The position numbers were made by a program, and so were the translations under genes. Shown in pieces: positions 27,994 to 42,274 of a stretch of 64,000 nt of DNA. The notes beneath the pieces are model-generated. The model ran no database searches and was not told where the DNA came from. It was given only the letters and a program-made list of their open reading frames with translations. Origin of the DNA: Neobacillus niacini. GTDB lineage: Bacteria > Bacillota > Bacilli > Bacillales > Cytobacillaceae. The stretch's first letter is position 1. Each line of letters starts with the position of its first letter. The stretch lies in assembly GCF_019749295.1 (NCBI RefSeq), contig NZ_JACWFG010000001.1, forward strand, positions 332,604-396,603, in the 5' to 3' direction.

Positions 27994-30672
27994 TTATTTT
28001 GTTTTTCTTAACAAAAATGATCCTGCTAGTAAAAAAGTTGGAATAGATGACAGTCCAATAATTAAAAGCCAGTCTTTTGCTAAAATTGGAAGGGTGTGGA
28101 ATATTGGCTGTAATGGCGGGTAGTAAATAACAACAAACATCAAAGCAAGGGAAGAAATAACTGCCCAAACAAGGTATTTGTTCCCGAATGGATTTCTTGA
28201 TAAAACCGATTTTTCACTTCTACAATCAAATACATGAATTAGCTGTGCCAATACTAGGGTTGCGAATGCAATGGTTTGTGCATATTCCAGGTTTGCAGGG
28301 TTTTGTTTATAAACCAGCATAAAAGCCAGCAACGTTACTACTCCTATGAGAAAACCCCTTGAGACCACTTTCCAGCCTAACCCGCGGGCAAAGACACCCT
28401 CATTTGGACTTCGTGGTTTTCGCTTCATTACATCCTCTTCGGGACGATCAAGTCCCAGGGCCATTGCAGGTAAACCATCTGTTACCAAGTTAACCCAGAG
28501 AATTTGAATTGGTACGAGCGGTAGCGGCAATGCTAATAACATCGCAAACAACATAACCAAAATTTCACCTACATTCGAAGCAAGTAAGTAGCGAACAAAC
28601 TTTCGAATGTTTTCATAAATGTTTCTTCCTTCTTCAATGGCCGCTTTAATAGTTGCAAAATTATCATCTAACAAAACAAGTGAAGAAGCTTCTTTTGCAA
28701 CATCTGTTCCTGTGATCCCCATCGCAACGCCAATATCTGCAGCCTTAATGGCTGGTGCATCGTTGACTCCATCACCGGTCATTGCGACAATATGACCTCT
28801 ATTTTGCAGGGCTTTAACTATTTTCAATTTATGCTCTGGTGAAACACGCGCAAAAACCGATACATCATCGACTACTTCCTCAAGCTCCTCAACGGACATG
28901 ATGGATAAAGCATTTCCATCGAGAACCTTACTATTTCTTGTTAATATACCGAGCTGTGCAGCAATCGCTTTTGCTGTGATAACATGATCACCTGTAATCA
29001 TGACGGTTTTAATCCCTGCTTCTTTACATTCTTTCACAGCGTCTTTAACCTCTGGTCTAGGCGGGTCAATCATTCCTTGTACACCTATGAAGGTTAATTT
29101 ACTCTCTGCTTCCTGTTCGCTAAGTATAATGGTGTTAGCAGGAACGGGTTTAAAAGCAATCGCAATCGTTCTAAGTGCTTTTGAAGCAAGATTATTTATC
29201 GCTTCTTGGACCTGGTTCTGAACATTCTGGCCAAGATATTGTGTTTTACCATCCCAAAGGATTGACTCACTTTTCCCAATAATTACATCAGGTGCCCCTT
29301 TTGTTACAATAAAATTTCTGCCTTGTTTATCCTTCACATGCATACTCATCATTTTTCTAGCAGAGTCAAATGGAAACTCCTTGATGATTGTAAACTCATC
29401 TAATAAATTTGATCGGTCCAGCCCAGCTTTCATAGCACTAACGAGCAGTGCACCTTCGGTTGGATCTCCGTCAAGAATGTAATCTTCTTCCTTAAACACT
29501 AATTCAGAATGGTTGCAGATCATCCCGAAAACGAGCATTTGCTGTAAAGCTTTCTCTTCCTTTGGATGTACCTTTGTATTATTTCGATAAAAGTCACCTC
29601 GCGGCTGATACCCAACTCCATCCACTGTCCAAGTATGACCACCGCTCCATAAATGAGTAACTGTCATTTTATTTTGCGTCATTGTTCCTGTTTTGTCAGA
29701 ACAAATAACCGAAGCACATCCCAGCGTTTCAACCGCCGGAAGTTTCCTGACAATTGCATTCTTTTTAATCATTTTTTGTACTCCGAGCGACAATGCGACC
29801 GTAACAATTGCAGGTAATCCTTCTGGTATAGCAGCTACAGCTAGAGATACACCTGCTAGGAACATCGTATATAATTCATGTCCTTGTAAGACTCCTATGG
29901 CAACCACAAGAACCGTCAATAATAATGCTACTGTTATTAATATTTTTCCCAGCTGTTCTAAGCGGCGCTGTAAAGGGGTCTCCTGTGTTTGGGCATTTTG
30001 AAGTAAATCAGCAATTTGTCCCATTGCCGTTTTCATACCTGTACCGATGACAACCCCAAGTCCGCTTCCCCTAGTAATCATAGTCCCCATAAAGGCGATA
30101 TTTTCCATATCACCAATCCCGGGATTTATCGTTTTTAAAGGATCTGTATGTTTAGATACCGGTACGGACTCCCCCGTGAGGGCTGACTCTTCTACTTCTA
30201 AACTATTAGATTCAATAATCCGCACATCCGCACCAATTCTATCTCCACTTGCAAATTTAATTATATCTCCGACGACAATTTCTTTAGAAGGGATCTTAAT
30301 CCACTGTCCCTCACGTAAAACAGAAACCTGCGGAGCGGATAATTCCTTTAATGCCTGCAGGGACTTTTCAGCTCTTCTTTCTTGATAGAAGCCAAGAATT
30401 CCGTTAATAATGACAATTGCAATAATGGCGACTGCATCAATATACTCTCCAAGCAGACCAGATAATAATGTCGCAGCCAGCAGCACTAATACCATAAAAT
30501 CTTTAAACTGGCTAAAAAATAAGAGTAAAGCGGATTGCTTTTCCCCTTCCTCCAGTTCATTGAGCCCATGCTGGGCTATTCGTTTCTTTACAGTTTCTGG
30601 TGATAACCCAGACGAAAAGTCGGTGTCTAAGACCTTTTCTACTTGATTTATCTCCATCTCATGGAATTTCAT
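27994..30672 (-). CDS. Calcium-translocating P-type ATPase (YloB-like)
   Basis: Membrane pump of the P2A (SERCA-like) group, 892 aa. It has the actuator motif TGES near residue 165, the phosphorylated Asp in CSDKTGTMTQNK near residue 325, KGAPD, and the hinge TGDGVNDAPAIK. About ten hydrophobic helices are visible, including the M4 proline segment VAAIPEGLPA expected to bind Ca2+. It is nearly collinear with B. subtilis YloB, which is expressed during sporulation and supports spore resistance. The start ATG at 30672 has only a weak SD (GGTCGG). It is divergent from rqcH. Confidence 0.94.
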   Translation of the reverse strand: MKFHEMEINQVEKVLDTDFSSGLSPETVKKRIAQHGLNELEEGEKQSALLLFFSQFKDFMVLVLLAATLLSGLLGEYIDAVAIIAIVIINGILGFYQERRAEKSLQALKELSAPQVSVLREGQWIKIPSKEIVVGDIIKFASGDRIGADVRIIESNSLEVEESALTGESVPVSKHTDPLKTINPGIGDMENIAFMGTMITRGSGLGVVIGTGMKTAMGQIADLLQNAQTQETPLQRRLEQLGKILITVALLLTVLVVAIGVLQGHELYTMFLAGVSLAVAAIPEGLPAIVTVALSLGVQKMIKKNAIVRKLPAVETLGCASVICSDKTGTMTQNKMTVTHLWSGGHTWTVDGVGYQPRGDFYRNNTKVHPKEEKALQQMLVFGMICNHSELVFKEEDYILDGDPTEGALLVSAMKAGLDRSNLLDEFTIIKEFPFDSARKMMSMHVKDKQGRNFIVTKGAPDVIIGKSESILWDGKTQYLGQNVQNQVQEAINNLASKALRTIAIAFKPVPANTIILSEQEAESKLTFIGVQGMIDPPRPEVKDAVKECKEAGIKTVMITGDHVITAKAIAAQLGILTRNSKVLDGNALSIMSVEELEEVVDDVSVFARVSPEHKLKIVKALQNRGHIVAMTGDGVNDAPAIKAADIGVAMGITGTDVAKEASSLVLLDDNFATIKAAIEEGRNIYENIRKFVRYLLASNVGEILVMLFAMLLALPLPLVPIQILWVNLVTDGLPAMALGLDRPEEDVMKRKPRSPNEGVFARGLGWKVVSRGFLIGVVTLLAFMLVYKQNPANLEYAQTIAFATLVLAQLIHVFDCRSEKSVLSRNPFGNKYLVWAVISSLALMFVVIYYPPLQPIFHTLPILAKDWLLIIGLSSIPTFLLAGSFLLRKTK

Positions 30673-30793
30673 CCGACCATCTCACTCTCCTTAAATGTAT
30701 AGGCATACTCTAAAGAAAGCTTATTCAGCCTCGTCCCAAAAAATGCTATGATAATTAAGATGAGCAATGATAACTGTATGAACTATTTAAAAT

Positions 30794-30823
30794 GAGACAT
30801 ACTCTAAACTTGTACGTTATACT
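30794..30823 (+). promoter_or_regulatory. Possible rqcH promoter
   Basis: TATACT (30818-30823) with GAGACA (30794-30799) 18 bp upstream. The -10 is good and the -35 weak. The 188-bp divergent gap 30673-30860 shows nothing else clear. Confidence 0.4.
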
Positions 30824-30860
30824 AAAGGAATAAATATGTTTGAAGTAAAGGATGTTTTCC

Positions 30861-32570
30861 ATGTCATTTGACGGTTTATTTACAAAAGCAATGGTCGATG
30901 AACTCGCGCAGTCTTTAAAAGGCGGCAGAATTAATAAAGTACATCAGCCATATAAAAATGAAGTCATATTAACCATTCGTGCAAATGGAGTGAATCAAAA
31001 ATTATTATTTTCAGCACATCCAAGCTATGCACGTGTACAACTAACAACGGAAGCATACGAGAATCCCAGCGAACCGCCGATGTTCTGTATGTTATTAAGA
31101 AAGCATATTGAAGGCTATATATTAGAGGATGTCTACCAGGTTGAAAATGATCGGATGATTATTTTTGAAATCAAAGGCCGAAATGAAATTGGAGATGTCA
31201 GCTACAAGCAGTTGATTATAGAAATTATGGGCAGACACAGTAATATTGTTCTGGTTGATAAAACACGAAACGTTATTCTTGACAGCGTTAAGCATGTTTC
31301 GTTTGCAGTAAATAGTCATAGAGCTATATTACCTGGCCAACCTTATATTTACCCTCCAGCGCAAAACAAACAAAATCCGTTCATGGCTGGCGAAGATGAT
31401 ATTTTAAAGAAAATTGACTTTAATAGCGGAAAACTTGATCGGCAGCTTGTTGAGCATTTTGCCGGTACCTCGCCGCTATTTGCTAAAGAAGTTATTTTCC
31501 GAAGCGGGATTGCCAACCGAATGACTGTTCCTAAAGCATTCATTCAATTGATTCAACAAATTAAGAATGCAGAAATCAAGCCCGCCATAATGTCCACAGT
31601 GAACAAGGAAATCTTCTACTTATTTCCCCTTGATCATGTTAACGGGGAAGTTAAGACCTTCTCTACCCTAAGCGAAATGCTCGACCGTTTTTATTTTGGC
31701 AAGGCCGAACGAGATCGGGTTAAACAGCAAGGGAATGATATAGAACGGCTCATCATTAATGAAAAAGAAAAGAATGAGAAGAAAATTGAAAAGTTAGAGA
31801 GTACATTAAGAGAGGCAGAGAAAGCAGACTCTCTTCAACGATATGGAGAGCTATTAACAGCCAATCTTTACGCAGCTAAAAGAGGGATGAAGGAAATCGA
31901 AGTAATCGATTATTACGATGAATTGGGCGGAAAAGTTTCCATACCATTGGATCCGCGAAAGACACCTTCAGAAAATGCCCAGAAATATTTTTCTAAGTAC
32001 CAGAAAGCAAAAAATTCTGTTTCTATCGTTATCGAACAAATTGAAAAAGCACGTGAAGAAGTTACTTACTTTGATAACTTACTACAACAAGTGCAGACGG
32101 CTTCTCCAAAGGATATTCAAGAAATTCGTGAAGAACTTGTTGAAGGGGGCTATATACGCGACAGACAAAGACGGAATGCAAAAAAAACATCCAATGCTAA
32201 ACCTATTCTTGATCATTACACTTCTTCTGATGGTACTGAAATTATTGTTGGGAAAAACAATAAGCAAAATGATTATTTAACCAATAAACTTGCAGCAAGA
32301 GACGAAATTTGGCTTCACACCAAGGATATTCCAGGCTCGCATGTTGTCATTCGAAGTAAAGAACCATCACATGAAACCATACAGGAAGCAGCGAACTTGG
32401 CAGCCTATTTTAGTAAAGCTAGAAGCTCAAGCTCTGTGCCCGTTGATTTTACTAAAGTACGTTACGTAAAAAAACCGAACGGTGCAAAGCCTGGATTTGT
32501 TATTTATGATAATCAGCAGACCATATACGTAACTCCAGAAGAAGAATTGGTTTTGAAATTGAAGAAATAG
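30861..32570 (+). CDS. rqcH: Ribosome quality control factor RqcH (NEMF family; YloA)
   Basis: Binds stalled 50S-peptidyl-tRNA complexes and, with tRNA-Ala, adds C-terminal alanine tails that mark nascent chains for degradation. The 569-aa protein has the NFACT-N domain ([26 protein letters not shown]), a DR pair in QVENDRMI near residue 98, two helix-hairpin-helix/coiled-coil regions and the NFACT-R domain ([28 protein letters not shown]). The ATG at 30861 has AAGGAT upstream; the ATG at 30852 is too close to it. It is one of the two plus-strand genes. Older names are FbpA/YloA. Confidence 0.95.
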   Translation: MSFDGLFTKAMVDELAQSLKGGRINKVHQPYKNEVILTIRANGVNQKLLFSAHPSYARVQLTTEAYENPSEPPMFCMLLRKHIEGYILEDVYQVENDRMIIFEIKGRNEIGDVSYKQLIIEIMGRHSNIVLVDKTRNVILDSVKHVSFAVNSHRAILPGQPYIYPPAQNKQNPFMAGEDDILKKIDFNSGKLDRQLVEHFAGTSPLFAKEVIFRSGIANRMTVPKAFIQLIQQIKNAEIKPAIMSTVNKEIFYLFPLDHVNGEVKTFSTLSEMLDRFYFGKAERDRVKQQGNDIERLIINEKEKNEKKIEKLESTLREAEKADSLQRYGELLTANLYAAKRGMKEIEVIDYYDELGGKVSIPLDPRKTPSENAQKYFSKYQKAKNSVSIVIEQIEKAREEVTYFDNLLQQVQTASPKDIQEIREELVEGGYIRDRQRRNAKKTSNAKPILDHYTSSDGTEIIVGKNNKQNDYLTNKLAARDEIWLHTKDIPGSHVVIRSKEPSHETIQEAANLAAYFSKARSSSSVPVDFTKVRYVKKPNGAKPGFVIYDNQQTIYVTPEEELVLKLKK

Positions 32571-32575
32571 AAAAT

Positions 32576-32594
32576 GCCCCGGTTTTTCCGGGGC
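32576..32594. terminator. Bidirectional terminator between rqcH and pyrE
   Basis: GCCCCGG/CCGGGGC with a TTTTT loop, flanked by AAAAT and TTTTAC. It serves the convergent ends of rqcH (plus) and the pyr operon (minus). Confidence 0.9.
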
Positions 32595-32605
32595 TTTTAC
32601 TTACT

Positions 32606-33234
32606 TTATACGAACCTTTTACCCCACTCAGCAGGTGCCTTACTCCAGGATAGTAAACTTTCTTGATCATCACTGCTGATATACCCCTTTGCTATTGCAA
32701 CTTCTATAAGAGCAGGAAAATCAGTAAGTGATTCACTAATAATACCTTCTTGTGCAAATGCTTCGATCCCTTTTTCAAGTCCATATGTAAAAATTGAAAC
32801 TACACCAAGGACTTCACATCCAGCTTCTCTAAGAGCTTGAACAGCTGTAAGTACACTGCCGCCAGTAGAGATTAAATCTTCTACCACAACAACCTGTTGA
32901 CCCTTTTCCACTCTTCCTTCAATTTGATTCCCTTTACCATGACCTTTTGCCTTTGAACGAACGTAGCACATGGGCAGATTCATATTTTCACTTACCCATG
33001 CAGCATGTGGAATTCCAGCAGTAGCAGTTCCCGCTATTACTTGTGCACCAGGAAATTTATCAAGAATTATTTTTTGCAGGCCTTTTGCTATTTCTCTTCT
33101 AACCTCTGGATAAGAAAGTGTTAAGCGGTTATCACAATATATCGGCGAGCGTAACCCCGAGGTCCATGTAAAGGGATTGTTTGGTTGTAACGCAACAGCA
33201 TGAATATCTAATAGCATTTCTGAAATTAATTGTT

Positions 33235-33238
<4 letters not shown>
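32606..33238 (-). CDS. pyrE: Orotate phosphoribosyltransferase
   Basis: Joins orotate and PRPP to give OMP. The 210-aa protein has [18 protein letters not shown] near the N-terminus, the lid [17 protein letters not shown] and the PRPP loop [17 protein letters not shown] near residue 120. The start ATG overlaps the pyrF stop (ATGA) and has the SD AGAGGAG. The longer frame to 33268 was rejected. It is the last gene of the pyr operon. Confidence 0.97.
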
Positions 33239-35633
<2,395 letters not shown>

Positions 35634-35637
<4 letters not shown>

Positions 35638-38600
35638 GCAAAAACTGCCTCCTTTTCTTCTACTGCCATAGCTTCTGCTGAGAAATTCATTGATTCAATT
35701 ACTTTAAGAATAGCATCTGCTGTATCCAAAGATGTTAAGCAAGGAACGCCATTTTCAACTGCTTCACGGCGGATTCTAAAGCCATCACGTTCTGGCTGTT
35801 TCCCTTTAGTCAATGTGTTGATAATAAATTGGGCTTCTCCATTATGAATAACATCCAGCAATGTTTTGCTTTCTGAACCAATTTTGCCGATTACTTTAAC
35901 TGACAGACCAGCGGACTCAAGGACTGCGGCTGTTCCGCTTGTCGCCATTAGCCGGTAGCCGTTCGCCGCAAAGCGTTTCGCAAGTTTTAATGACTCTTGT
36001 TTATCTTTGTCTGCGACTGTAAACAGTACTGTACCGAATTTTTGAATGTTCATACCCGAGGCAACTAATCCTTTATAAAGTGCCTTTTCTAGGGTAATAT
36101 CTTTCCCCATTACTTCACCAGTCGATTTCATTTCTGGCCCAAGCGTGATGTCAACGTTTCTTAACTTTGCAAAGGAGAAGACTGGAACCTTTACATACAC
36201 GCCGCTTTTTTCAGGAACAATTCCTGGTGTATAGCCTTGGTCAGGGATTGATACCCCTAAAATGGCTTTGGTAGCAATTTTAGCCATAGGAATATTGGTA
36301 ATTTTGCTTAGGAATGGAACCGTACGACTTGAGCGCGGATTGACTTCTAGTACATATACTTCGTTTTCAGAAATAACATACTGAATATTTAGCAATCCGA
36401 TAATGTTTAGACCCTTAGCCATTTTTACTGTGTACTCAACGAGCTTTTGTTTAATTCTCTCAGATAACGTCTGAGGAGGATAAACCGCAATCGAGTCTCC
36501 AGAGTGTACGCCAGCACGTTCAATATGCTCCATAATTCCAGGTATCAACACATTTTCGCCGTCACAGATTGCATCCACTTCAATTTCTTTTCCTGTTAAG
36601 TAACGGTCAATCAAGACAGGATGTTCAGGGTTGATTTTAACTGCATTTTCCATATAATGAAGCAGCTCTTCCTGACGATAGACAATTTCCATTGCCCTGC
36701 CGCCAAGTACATAGGATGGACGTACAAGGACTGGATACCCAATTCCATTTGCAATTTCCACCGCTTCCTCTACCGATAATGCTGTTTTTCCAAGCGGCAT
36801 TGGGATATCAAGTTGTACAAGTGCTTGTTCAAATTTGTCTCTATTCTCTGCCCGATCTAAATCCTCTAGGCTTGTTCCAAGAATTTTAACCCCATTTTCC
36901 TCTAATTGTGCTGCAAGATTAATCGCTGTTTGGCCGCCAAATTGTACGACTACACCTAATGGATTTTCTAAATCAATAATGCTCATGACATCCTCAATCG
37001 TTAGAGGTTCAAAGTAAAGCTTATCCGAGATACTGAAATCGGTCGAAACCGTTTCAGGATTATTATTAATAATAATCGCTTCATAACCAGCTTCTTTAAT
37101 CGCTTTAACAGAATGAACCGTTGCGTAATCAAACTCAATACCTTGGCCGATACGAATTGGACCTGAACCAAGAACAATGACACTTTGTCTGTCAGTTACA
37201 ATCGATTCATTTTCCTCTTCGTATGTTCCATAGTAGTAAGGGGTTTCTGATTCAAATTCTGCTGCGCAGGTATCTACCATTTTATACACTGGAATCATAC
37301 CCAGATCTTTGCGTAGAGTATAAATATCCTGTTCCTTTTGATTCCAAAGTTTTGCAATTGTTTTATCAGAGAAACCTTTTTGTTTAGCTTCTTTAAGAAT
37401 ATTAATATCCATTTGATTAGAAGCAATTCTTGTTTCTAATTCGATCATTCCTTGGAACTTGTTTAAGAAAAATAAGTCTATCTGGCTCCATTGATGAATG
37501 GTTTCAACAGTAATCCCTCGCTTAAGTGCTTCAGCGATATAAAAGAGTCTCTCGTCTCCAGCTTTGCAAATTCGTTTTTCTAGTAATTCATTACTGATTT
37601 CTTCTGCACCATTTAATTCAAAATGATATACTCCAGCTTCTAGCGAGCGGATTGCTTTTAATAAAGATTCTTCAAAAGTTCTTCCAATCGCCATTACTTC
37701 ACCAGTGGCTTTCATTTGCGTTCCAAGTGAACGGTTCCCTGATTCAAATTTATCGAATGGCCATCTCGGTATTTTTGTTACGATGTAATCAAGAGCAGGT
37801 TCAAAGCTTGCATAGGTTTTTCCTGTTACAGGATTAAGCATCTCATCCAGCGTTAAACCAACGGCAATTTTCGCTGCAAGTTTAGCAATCGGGTAGCCTG
37901 TTGCTTTTGAGGCAAGAGCCGAAGAACGGCTTACCCTTGGATTTACTTCAATGATGTAGTAGTTAAAGCTATAAGGGTCTAGTGCCAGCTGAACATTACA
38001 ACCGCCTTCTATTCCTAGTGCACGAATAATTTTAAGAGAAACATTTCTTAATAGCTGATATTCTCTGTCACTCAGCGTTTGGCTTGGTGCAACTACAATT
38101 GAGTCACCGGTATGAACACCAACAGGGTCAATATTTTCCATATTACATACAACGATGGCATTGTCATTTCCATCACGCATTACTTCGTATTCAATTTCTT
38201 TATATCCTGCAATGCTTTTCTCCAGCAAGCATTGATTAACAGGACTATGCTTTAAGCCGCTTGTAACGATTTCGTCCAACTCTTCTGAATTATTACAGAT
38301 ACCGCCGCCAGTACCACCAAGAGTATAAGCAGGGCGAACGATAACGGGATAACCGATTTTTTCTACAAATGCATGCGCTTCTGCTAATTCGTGGATGATT
38401 TCGCTGTCCGGTACAGGTTCACCCAGTTCATTCATTAAGCTTCTGAATAAATCGCGGTCCTCTGCTTGTTTAATAGCTGATAACTTCGTTCCTAAGATTT
38501 CAACTTCGCACTCTTCCAAGACTCCTGATTTTGACAATTCAACCGCTAGATTAAGGCCAGTCTGCCCGCCAAGTGTAGCTAATAGAGCGTCAGGACGCTC

Positions 38601-38840
38601 CTTGCGGATGATTCGGCTGACAAATTCCTCCGTTAACGGTTCAATATAGACTGCATCTGCTATTTCTGTATCCGTCATTATCGTAGCTGGATTTGAATTA
38701 ACAAGAATAACGCGATATCCTTCTTCTTTAAGTGCAATACAAGCCTGAGTACCTGCATAATCGAATTCAGCAGCCTGCCCAATGACAATTGGTCCGGACC
38801 CAATCACTAAAATGGAATTTATATCTGTACGTTTTGGCAT
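35634..38840 (-). CDS. carB: Carbamoyl-phosphate synthase, large subunit (pyrimidine-specific)
   Basis: Makes carbamoyl phosphate from bicarbonate, ATP and ammonia delivered by CarA. The 1068-aa protein shows the expected internal duplication: two ATP-grasp halves starting [21 protein letters not shown] and [21 protein letters not shown] (about residues 12 and 553). A C-terminal MGS-like regulatory domain follows ([20 protein letters not shown]). AGGAGG precedes the ATG, which overlaps carA by 22 bp. In B. subtilis this pyr-operon copy is called pyrAB. Confidence 0.97.
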
Positions 38841-39925
38841 GTTGTTGAAACCTCCTGTTTTTCCGATTCTATCATGGTGAGAAATTGGTCAAATAAATGG
38901 TTTGCATCTTCAGGACCTGGTGAAGCTTCTGGGTGATATTGAACAGTAAAGGCAGGGTAATCTAAATGTTTTAAGCCTTCAACACTGCCATCATTTAAAG
39001 CAATATGTGTTACTGCAAGATTTGTATTTAATAATGATTTTTCATCAACTGTATATCCATGATTTTGAGCAGTAATCGCAACTTTCCCAGTCGCTAAATC
39101 TTTAACGGGGTGATTAGAGCCGCGATGACCGAATTTCATTTTCACTGTATCGGCACCGCATGCTAAAGCAAATAATTGGTGCCCAAGACATATTCCGAAA
39201 ATTGGCACTATGCCCAATAACTGTTTAATCATATGGACTGCTTCTGGAACATCCTTTGGATCTCCAGGGCCATTCGAAAGCATGATTCCATCAGGGCGTA
39301 ATTGGATGATTTCCTCAGCAGTAGTATGATAAGGTACTACCACAACATCGCAATCACGTTTATTTAATTCTCGTAAAATACCATGTTTCATCCCAAAGTC
39401 AACGAGCACAATTCTTTTCCCTCTGCCTGGACTTGGGTAAGAGTTTTTTGTAGAAACTCTTCTCACTTGGTCGATTGGAAGTTTTGCCTGTCTCAACTTG
39501 CTGATTACCTCATTTGGATCACTTTCTATCGAGCAGATGGCTCCTTTTAATGTCCCGTATTGGCGAATAATCCTGGTTAATTTACGCGTATCAATTCCTG
39601 CAATTCCAGGGATCTTTTTCATTTTAAAGTACTCATCAATCGTAAATTCACTTCTCCAATTGGAAGGGAATTCAGCAGCCTCCTTGACTATAAAGCCTTT
39701 TACTGCTGGATTAATAGTTTCAAAGTCATCCCTGTTTATCCCGTAATTTCCAATCAAAGGATATGTCAGCATAACAATTTGCCCACAGTAGGATGGATCA
39801 GATAGGATTTCTTGGTATCCCGTCATTCCTGTATTAAAGACGACTTCTCCAATTGTGTCCATGTGACTTCCAAAACCTTCACCTATAAATACTGTTCCAT
39901 CTTCTAAAATTAGCTGTGCTTTCAT
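38819..39925 (-). CDS. carA: Carbamoyl-phosphate synthase, small (glutaminase) subunit
   Basis: Class I amidotransferase that hydrolyses glutamine and channels ammonia to CarB. The 368-aa protein has the CPSase_sm N-terminal domain ([20 protein letters not shown]) and a glutaminase domain with the nucleophile in [12 protein letters not shown] and the His-Glu pair in [10 protein letters not shown]. The start at 39925 overlaps the pyrC stop (ATGA). A longer frame to 39949 was rejected on family length. It is the pyrAA equivalent. Confidence 0.96.
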   Translation of the reverse strand: MKAQLILEDGTVFIGEGFGSHMDTIGEVVFNTGMTGYQEILSDPSYCGQIVMLTYPLIGNYGINRDDFETINPAVKGFIVKEAAEFPSNWRSEFTIDEYFKMKKIPGIAGIDTRKLTRIIRQYGTLKGAICSIESDPNEVISKLRQAKLPIDQVRRVSTKNSYPSPGRGKRIVLVDFGMKHGILRELNKRDCDVVVVPYHTTAEEIIQLRPDGIMLSNGPGDPKDVPEAVHMIKQLLGIVPIFGICLGHQLFALACGADTVKMKFGHRGSNHPVKDLATGKVAITAQNHGYTVDEKSLLNTNLAVTHIALNDGSVEGLKHLDYPAFTVQYHPEASPGPEDANHLFDQFLTMIESEKQEVSTTCQNVQI

Positions 39926-41211
39926 ACTGTTACACGTCCCTTCTCCCAAACTACTTCGCCGCTGGCAATTGTCATTTGCGGCCAGCCCTTACAATTCCAA
40001 CCGCCAAATGGAGTATTTTTTCCTTTAGATAAAAATTCTTGTGGGTCAATTGCTTTTTCTTCGTCAAGGTTTAATAGAACGATATCGGCAGCTGCTCCTA
40101 CTTCAATTTTTCCAAAAGGAAGTGAAAAGCTTTCTGCTGGCTTTTTCGTTAAAAAGTGTATTAATTGTTCAAGACTCATAACGTTCTTTAAGACGAAGTG
40201 AGTATATAGCAGCGGAAATGCTGTTTCTAGACCAACAATACCAAAAGGTGCCAGTTCAATTCCCTCATTCTTTTCCTCGGTTGTATGCGGTGCATGATCC
40301 GTTGCAATAAAATCAATTGTTCCATCCAACAACCCTTCAATTAGCGCGTCCCGATCTGCCCTATCACGAAGCGGCGGATTCATTTTATAATTCGGATCAA
40401 GACTATTCGGAATATCATCTTGTGTTAAGAGTAAATGATGGGGTGTTACTTCGGCAGTAACTTTAATCCCTGCTTTTTTTGCATCCCTAATCACACGAAC
40501 CGATTCTTTTGTACTGACATGGCACACATGATAATGGCAGTCAGCAGCCTCAGCCAGCAGTACATCTCTCGCAATCTGAACTGACTCACAAACCGAAGGA
40601 ATTCCATTTAATCCATTTCTTTTAGAAAAAGAACCTTCATGGACACAGCCTTTATTGATCAGTGTATTTTCTTCACAGTGTGCGACAATAGCCATATTCA
40701 CACTTGCAGCTTTTTTCATGGCTTCGAGCATCTTGCTCGCATCTTGAACACCTACACCGTCATCAGTGAAGGCAAATGCTCCTGCATTTTTTAATGCTTC
40801 AAAATCGGTTAGTTCTTTCCCAATTTGTCTTACTGTAATGGAGGCATATGGTAAGACCCGGACGTTTGCAGTTTCTTGAATACGCTTCTGCAGCCATTCC
40901 ATTTGTTCTTTTGAGTCTGGTACTGGTCTTGTATTCGGCATTGCCGCAAGTGTAGTAAATCCACCTTTTGCCGCAGCGAGTGTACCACTTGCAATGGTTT
41001 CCTTCTTTTCTCCTCCTGGCTCGCGGAGATGAACATGTAAATCGACAAATCCTGGTGATACTAACATTCCTTCTGCATTTACAACTCGATCAACAGTTGT
41101 CTCTATTTGTTTATCAATTTTTACAATTTTTCCATCTTCTATTAATATATCGGCCTGTTTATTTTCACCGTTAGATACTATGTAGCTGGCGTTCTGAATA
41201 AGTAGTTTCAT
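39922..41211 (-). CDS. pyrC: Dihydroorotase
   Basis: Zinc amidohydrolase closing carbamoyl-aspartate to dihydroorotate. The class I-type 429-aa protein has [17 protein letters not shown] (metal His pair), further His ligands in CHEENT-like and [12 protein letters not shown] segments, and the catalytic Asp in [14 protein letters not shown] near residue 305. The SD AAAGGAG is three bases from a first ATG (41217) and nine from a second (41211); I preferred the second. Either start lies inside the 3' end of pyrB (overlap about 41-47 bp). Confidence 0.95.
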   Translation of the reverse strand: MKLLIQNASYIVSNGENKQADILIEDGKIVKIDKQIETTVDRVVNAEGMLVSPGFVDLHVHLREPGGEKKETIASGTLAAAKGGFTTLAAMPNTRPVPDSKEQMEWLQKRIQETANVRVLPYASITVRQIGKELTDFEALKNAGAFAFTDDGVGVQDASKMLEAMKKAASVNMAIVAHCEENTLINKGCVHEGSFSKRNGLNGIPSVCESVQIARDVLLAEAADCHYHVCHVSTKESVRVIRDAKKAGIKVTAEVTPHHLLLTQDDIPNSLDPNYKMNPPLRDRADRDALIEGLLDGTIDFIATDHAPHTTEEKNEGIELAPFGIVGLETAFPLLYTHFVLKNVMSLEQLIHFLTKKPAESFSLPFGKIEVGAAADIVLLNLDEEKAIDPQEFLSKGKNTPFGGWNCKGWPQMTIASGEVVWEKGRVTV

Positions 41212-42115
41212 TCCCATACACTCCTTTTAGACTTTCTATTGACCTTTTTAGGACAGCCATTCTTACAAACACACCATTTTCCATTTGCTTAAAGATTCTT
41301 GAACGTTTGCATTCTACTAAGCTATCAGATATCTCAACATTTCGATTTACTGGTGCAGGGTGCATAATGATACTTTGTGGTTTCATTGTCTTTTCTCTAT
41401 CTAAAGTGAGTCCAAATTGTTTATGATATTCTGCTGCTGTAAAGCTTCCTTTTTTTTGGTGCCTTTCATGTTGAACACGAAGGAGCATAACAACATCTGC
41501 GTCAGCTATAGCTTCATCAATCGGCCTAAATCTTGCAGCACTAAGACTATGATGATCAAACCATTCCCTGGGACCTGAGAAAATAACATCCGCTCCCAGC
41601 CTGGTAAGAGTATCTGCATTGGAACGTGCTACTCTGCTGTGCCTTATGTCACCTATGATGGCAATTTTCAAACCTTCAAACTCCCCAAACTCCTGATAGA
41701 TGGTTAACAAGTCTAGAAGTGACTGCGTAGGATGATGACCGCAGCCATCTCCTCCATTTATAATCGGGATATTTATTTTTTCAACGAGTTCATCAAAGTA
41801 TCGATCCTGACCGTGGCGAATGACAACGGCATTAACTCCAATCGATTCAAGCGTTTTTACCGTATCGTATAGGGTTTCACCCTTTTGTACACTCGAAGTT
41901 TGGACTTCAAAAGGAATAACATCCAGCCCCAGCCTTCTTTCAGCCATTTCAAAGCTCGACTTTGTCCTTGTACTGTTCTCGAAAAATAGATTAGCAGTAA
42001 AAAGTTTACCTTCCGGACACCACTTCATCCCCTCAGCAAAACGCTGCGCATCAGATAGAATTTGATAAATCTCTTCGACCTTAAGTTCATTTGTGGTTAG
42101 CAAGTGTTTTAACAT
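41171..42115 (-). CDS. pyrB: Aspartate carbamoyltransferase, catalytic chain
   Basis: Condenses carbamoyl phosphate and aspartate. The 314-aa protein has the carbamoyl-phosphate loop [13 protein letters not shown] near residue 50, the [11 protein letters not shown] loop with catalytic Lys, HPTQSLLDL and the C-terminal aspartate-site motif [12 protein letters not shown]. There is no regulatory PyrI gene nearby, as in B. subtilis. GGGGG precedes the ATG. Its expression is gated by the third PyrR attenuator upstream. Confidence 0.97.
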   Translation of the reverse strand: MLKHLLTTNELKVEEIYQILSDAQRFAEGMKWCPEGKLFTANLFFENSTRTKSSFEMAERRLGLDVIPFEVQTSSVQKGETLYDTVKTLESIGVNAVVIRHGQDRYFDELVEKINIPIINGGDGCGHHPTQSLLDLLTIYQEFGEFEGLKIAIIGDIRHSRVARSNADTLTRLGADVIFSGPREWFDHHSLSAARFRPIDEAIADADVVMLLRVQHERHQKKGSFTAAEYHKQFGLTLDREKTMKPQSIIMHPAPVNRNVEISDSLVECKRSRIFKQMENGVFVRMAVLKRSIESLKGVYGNETTYSERQLHSI

Positions 42116-42149
42116 GCTATTCCCCCATCTCGTTTTTTTGTAAAAAAAG

Positions 42150-42256
42150 ACCCTGATCTTTTTGATCAGGGTGCACTGTTACATACTAAGACCATAAATG
42201 TATAGATACATTACGATGGCACTTAGTATTACACCCTTATAGCCTCTCTGGACTAC
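42150..42256 (-). promoter_or_regulatory. PyrR-dependent attenuator between pyrP and pyrB
   Basis: On the minus strand: a PyrR RNA-binding hairpin loop, AGTCCAGAGAGGCTATAAGG (around 42234-42254), matching the CNGNGA hexaloop exactly. Then comes an antiterminator region, and then a terminator stem ACCCTGATC/GATCAGGGT (42150-42172) followed by CTTTTTTT. PyrR bound with UMP/UTP should favour termination before pyrB. Confidence 0.93.
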
Positions 42257-42274
42257 TTTTAAAAGGTTGAAATT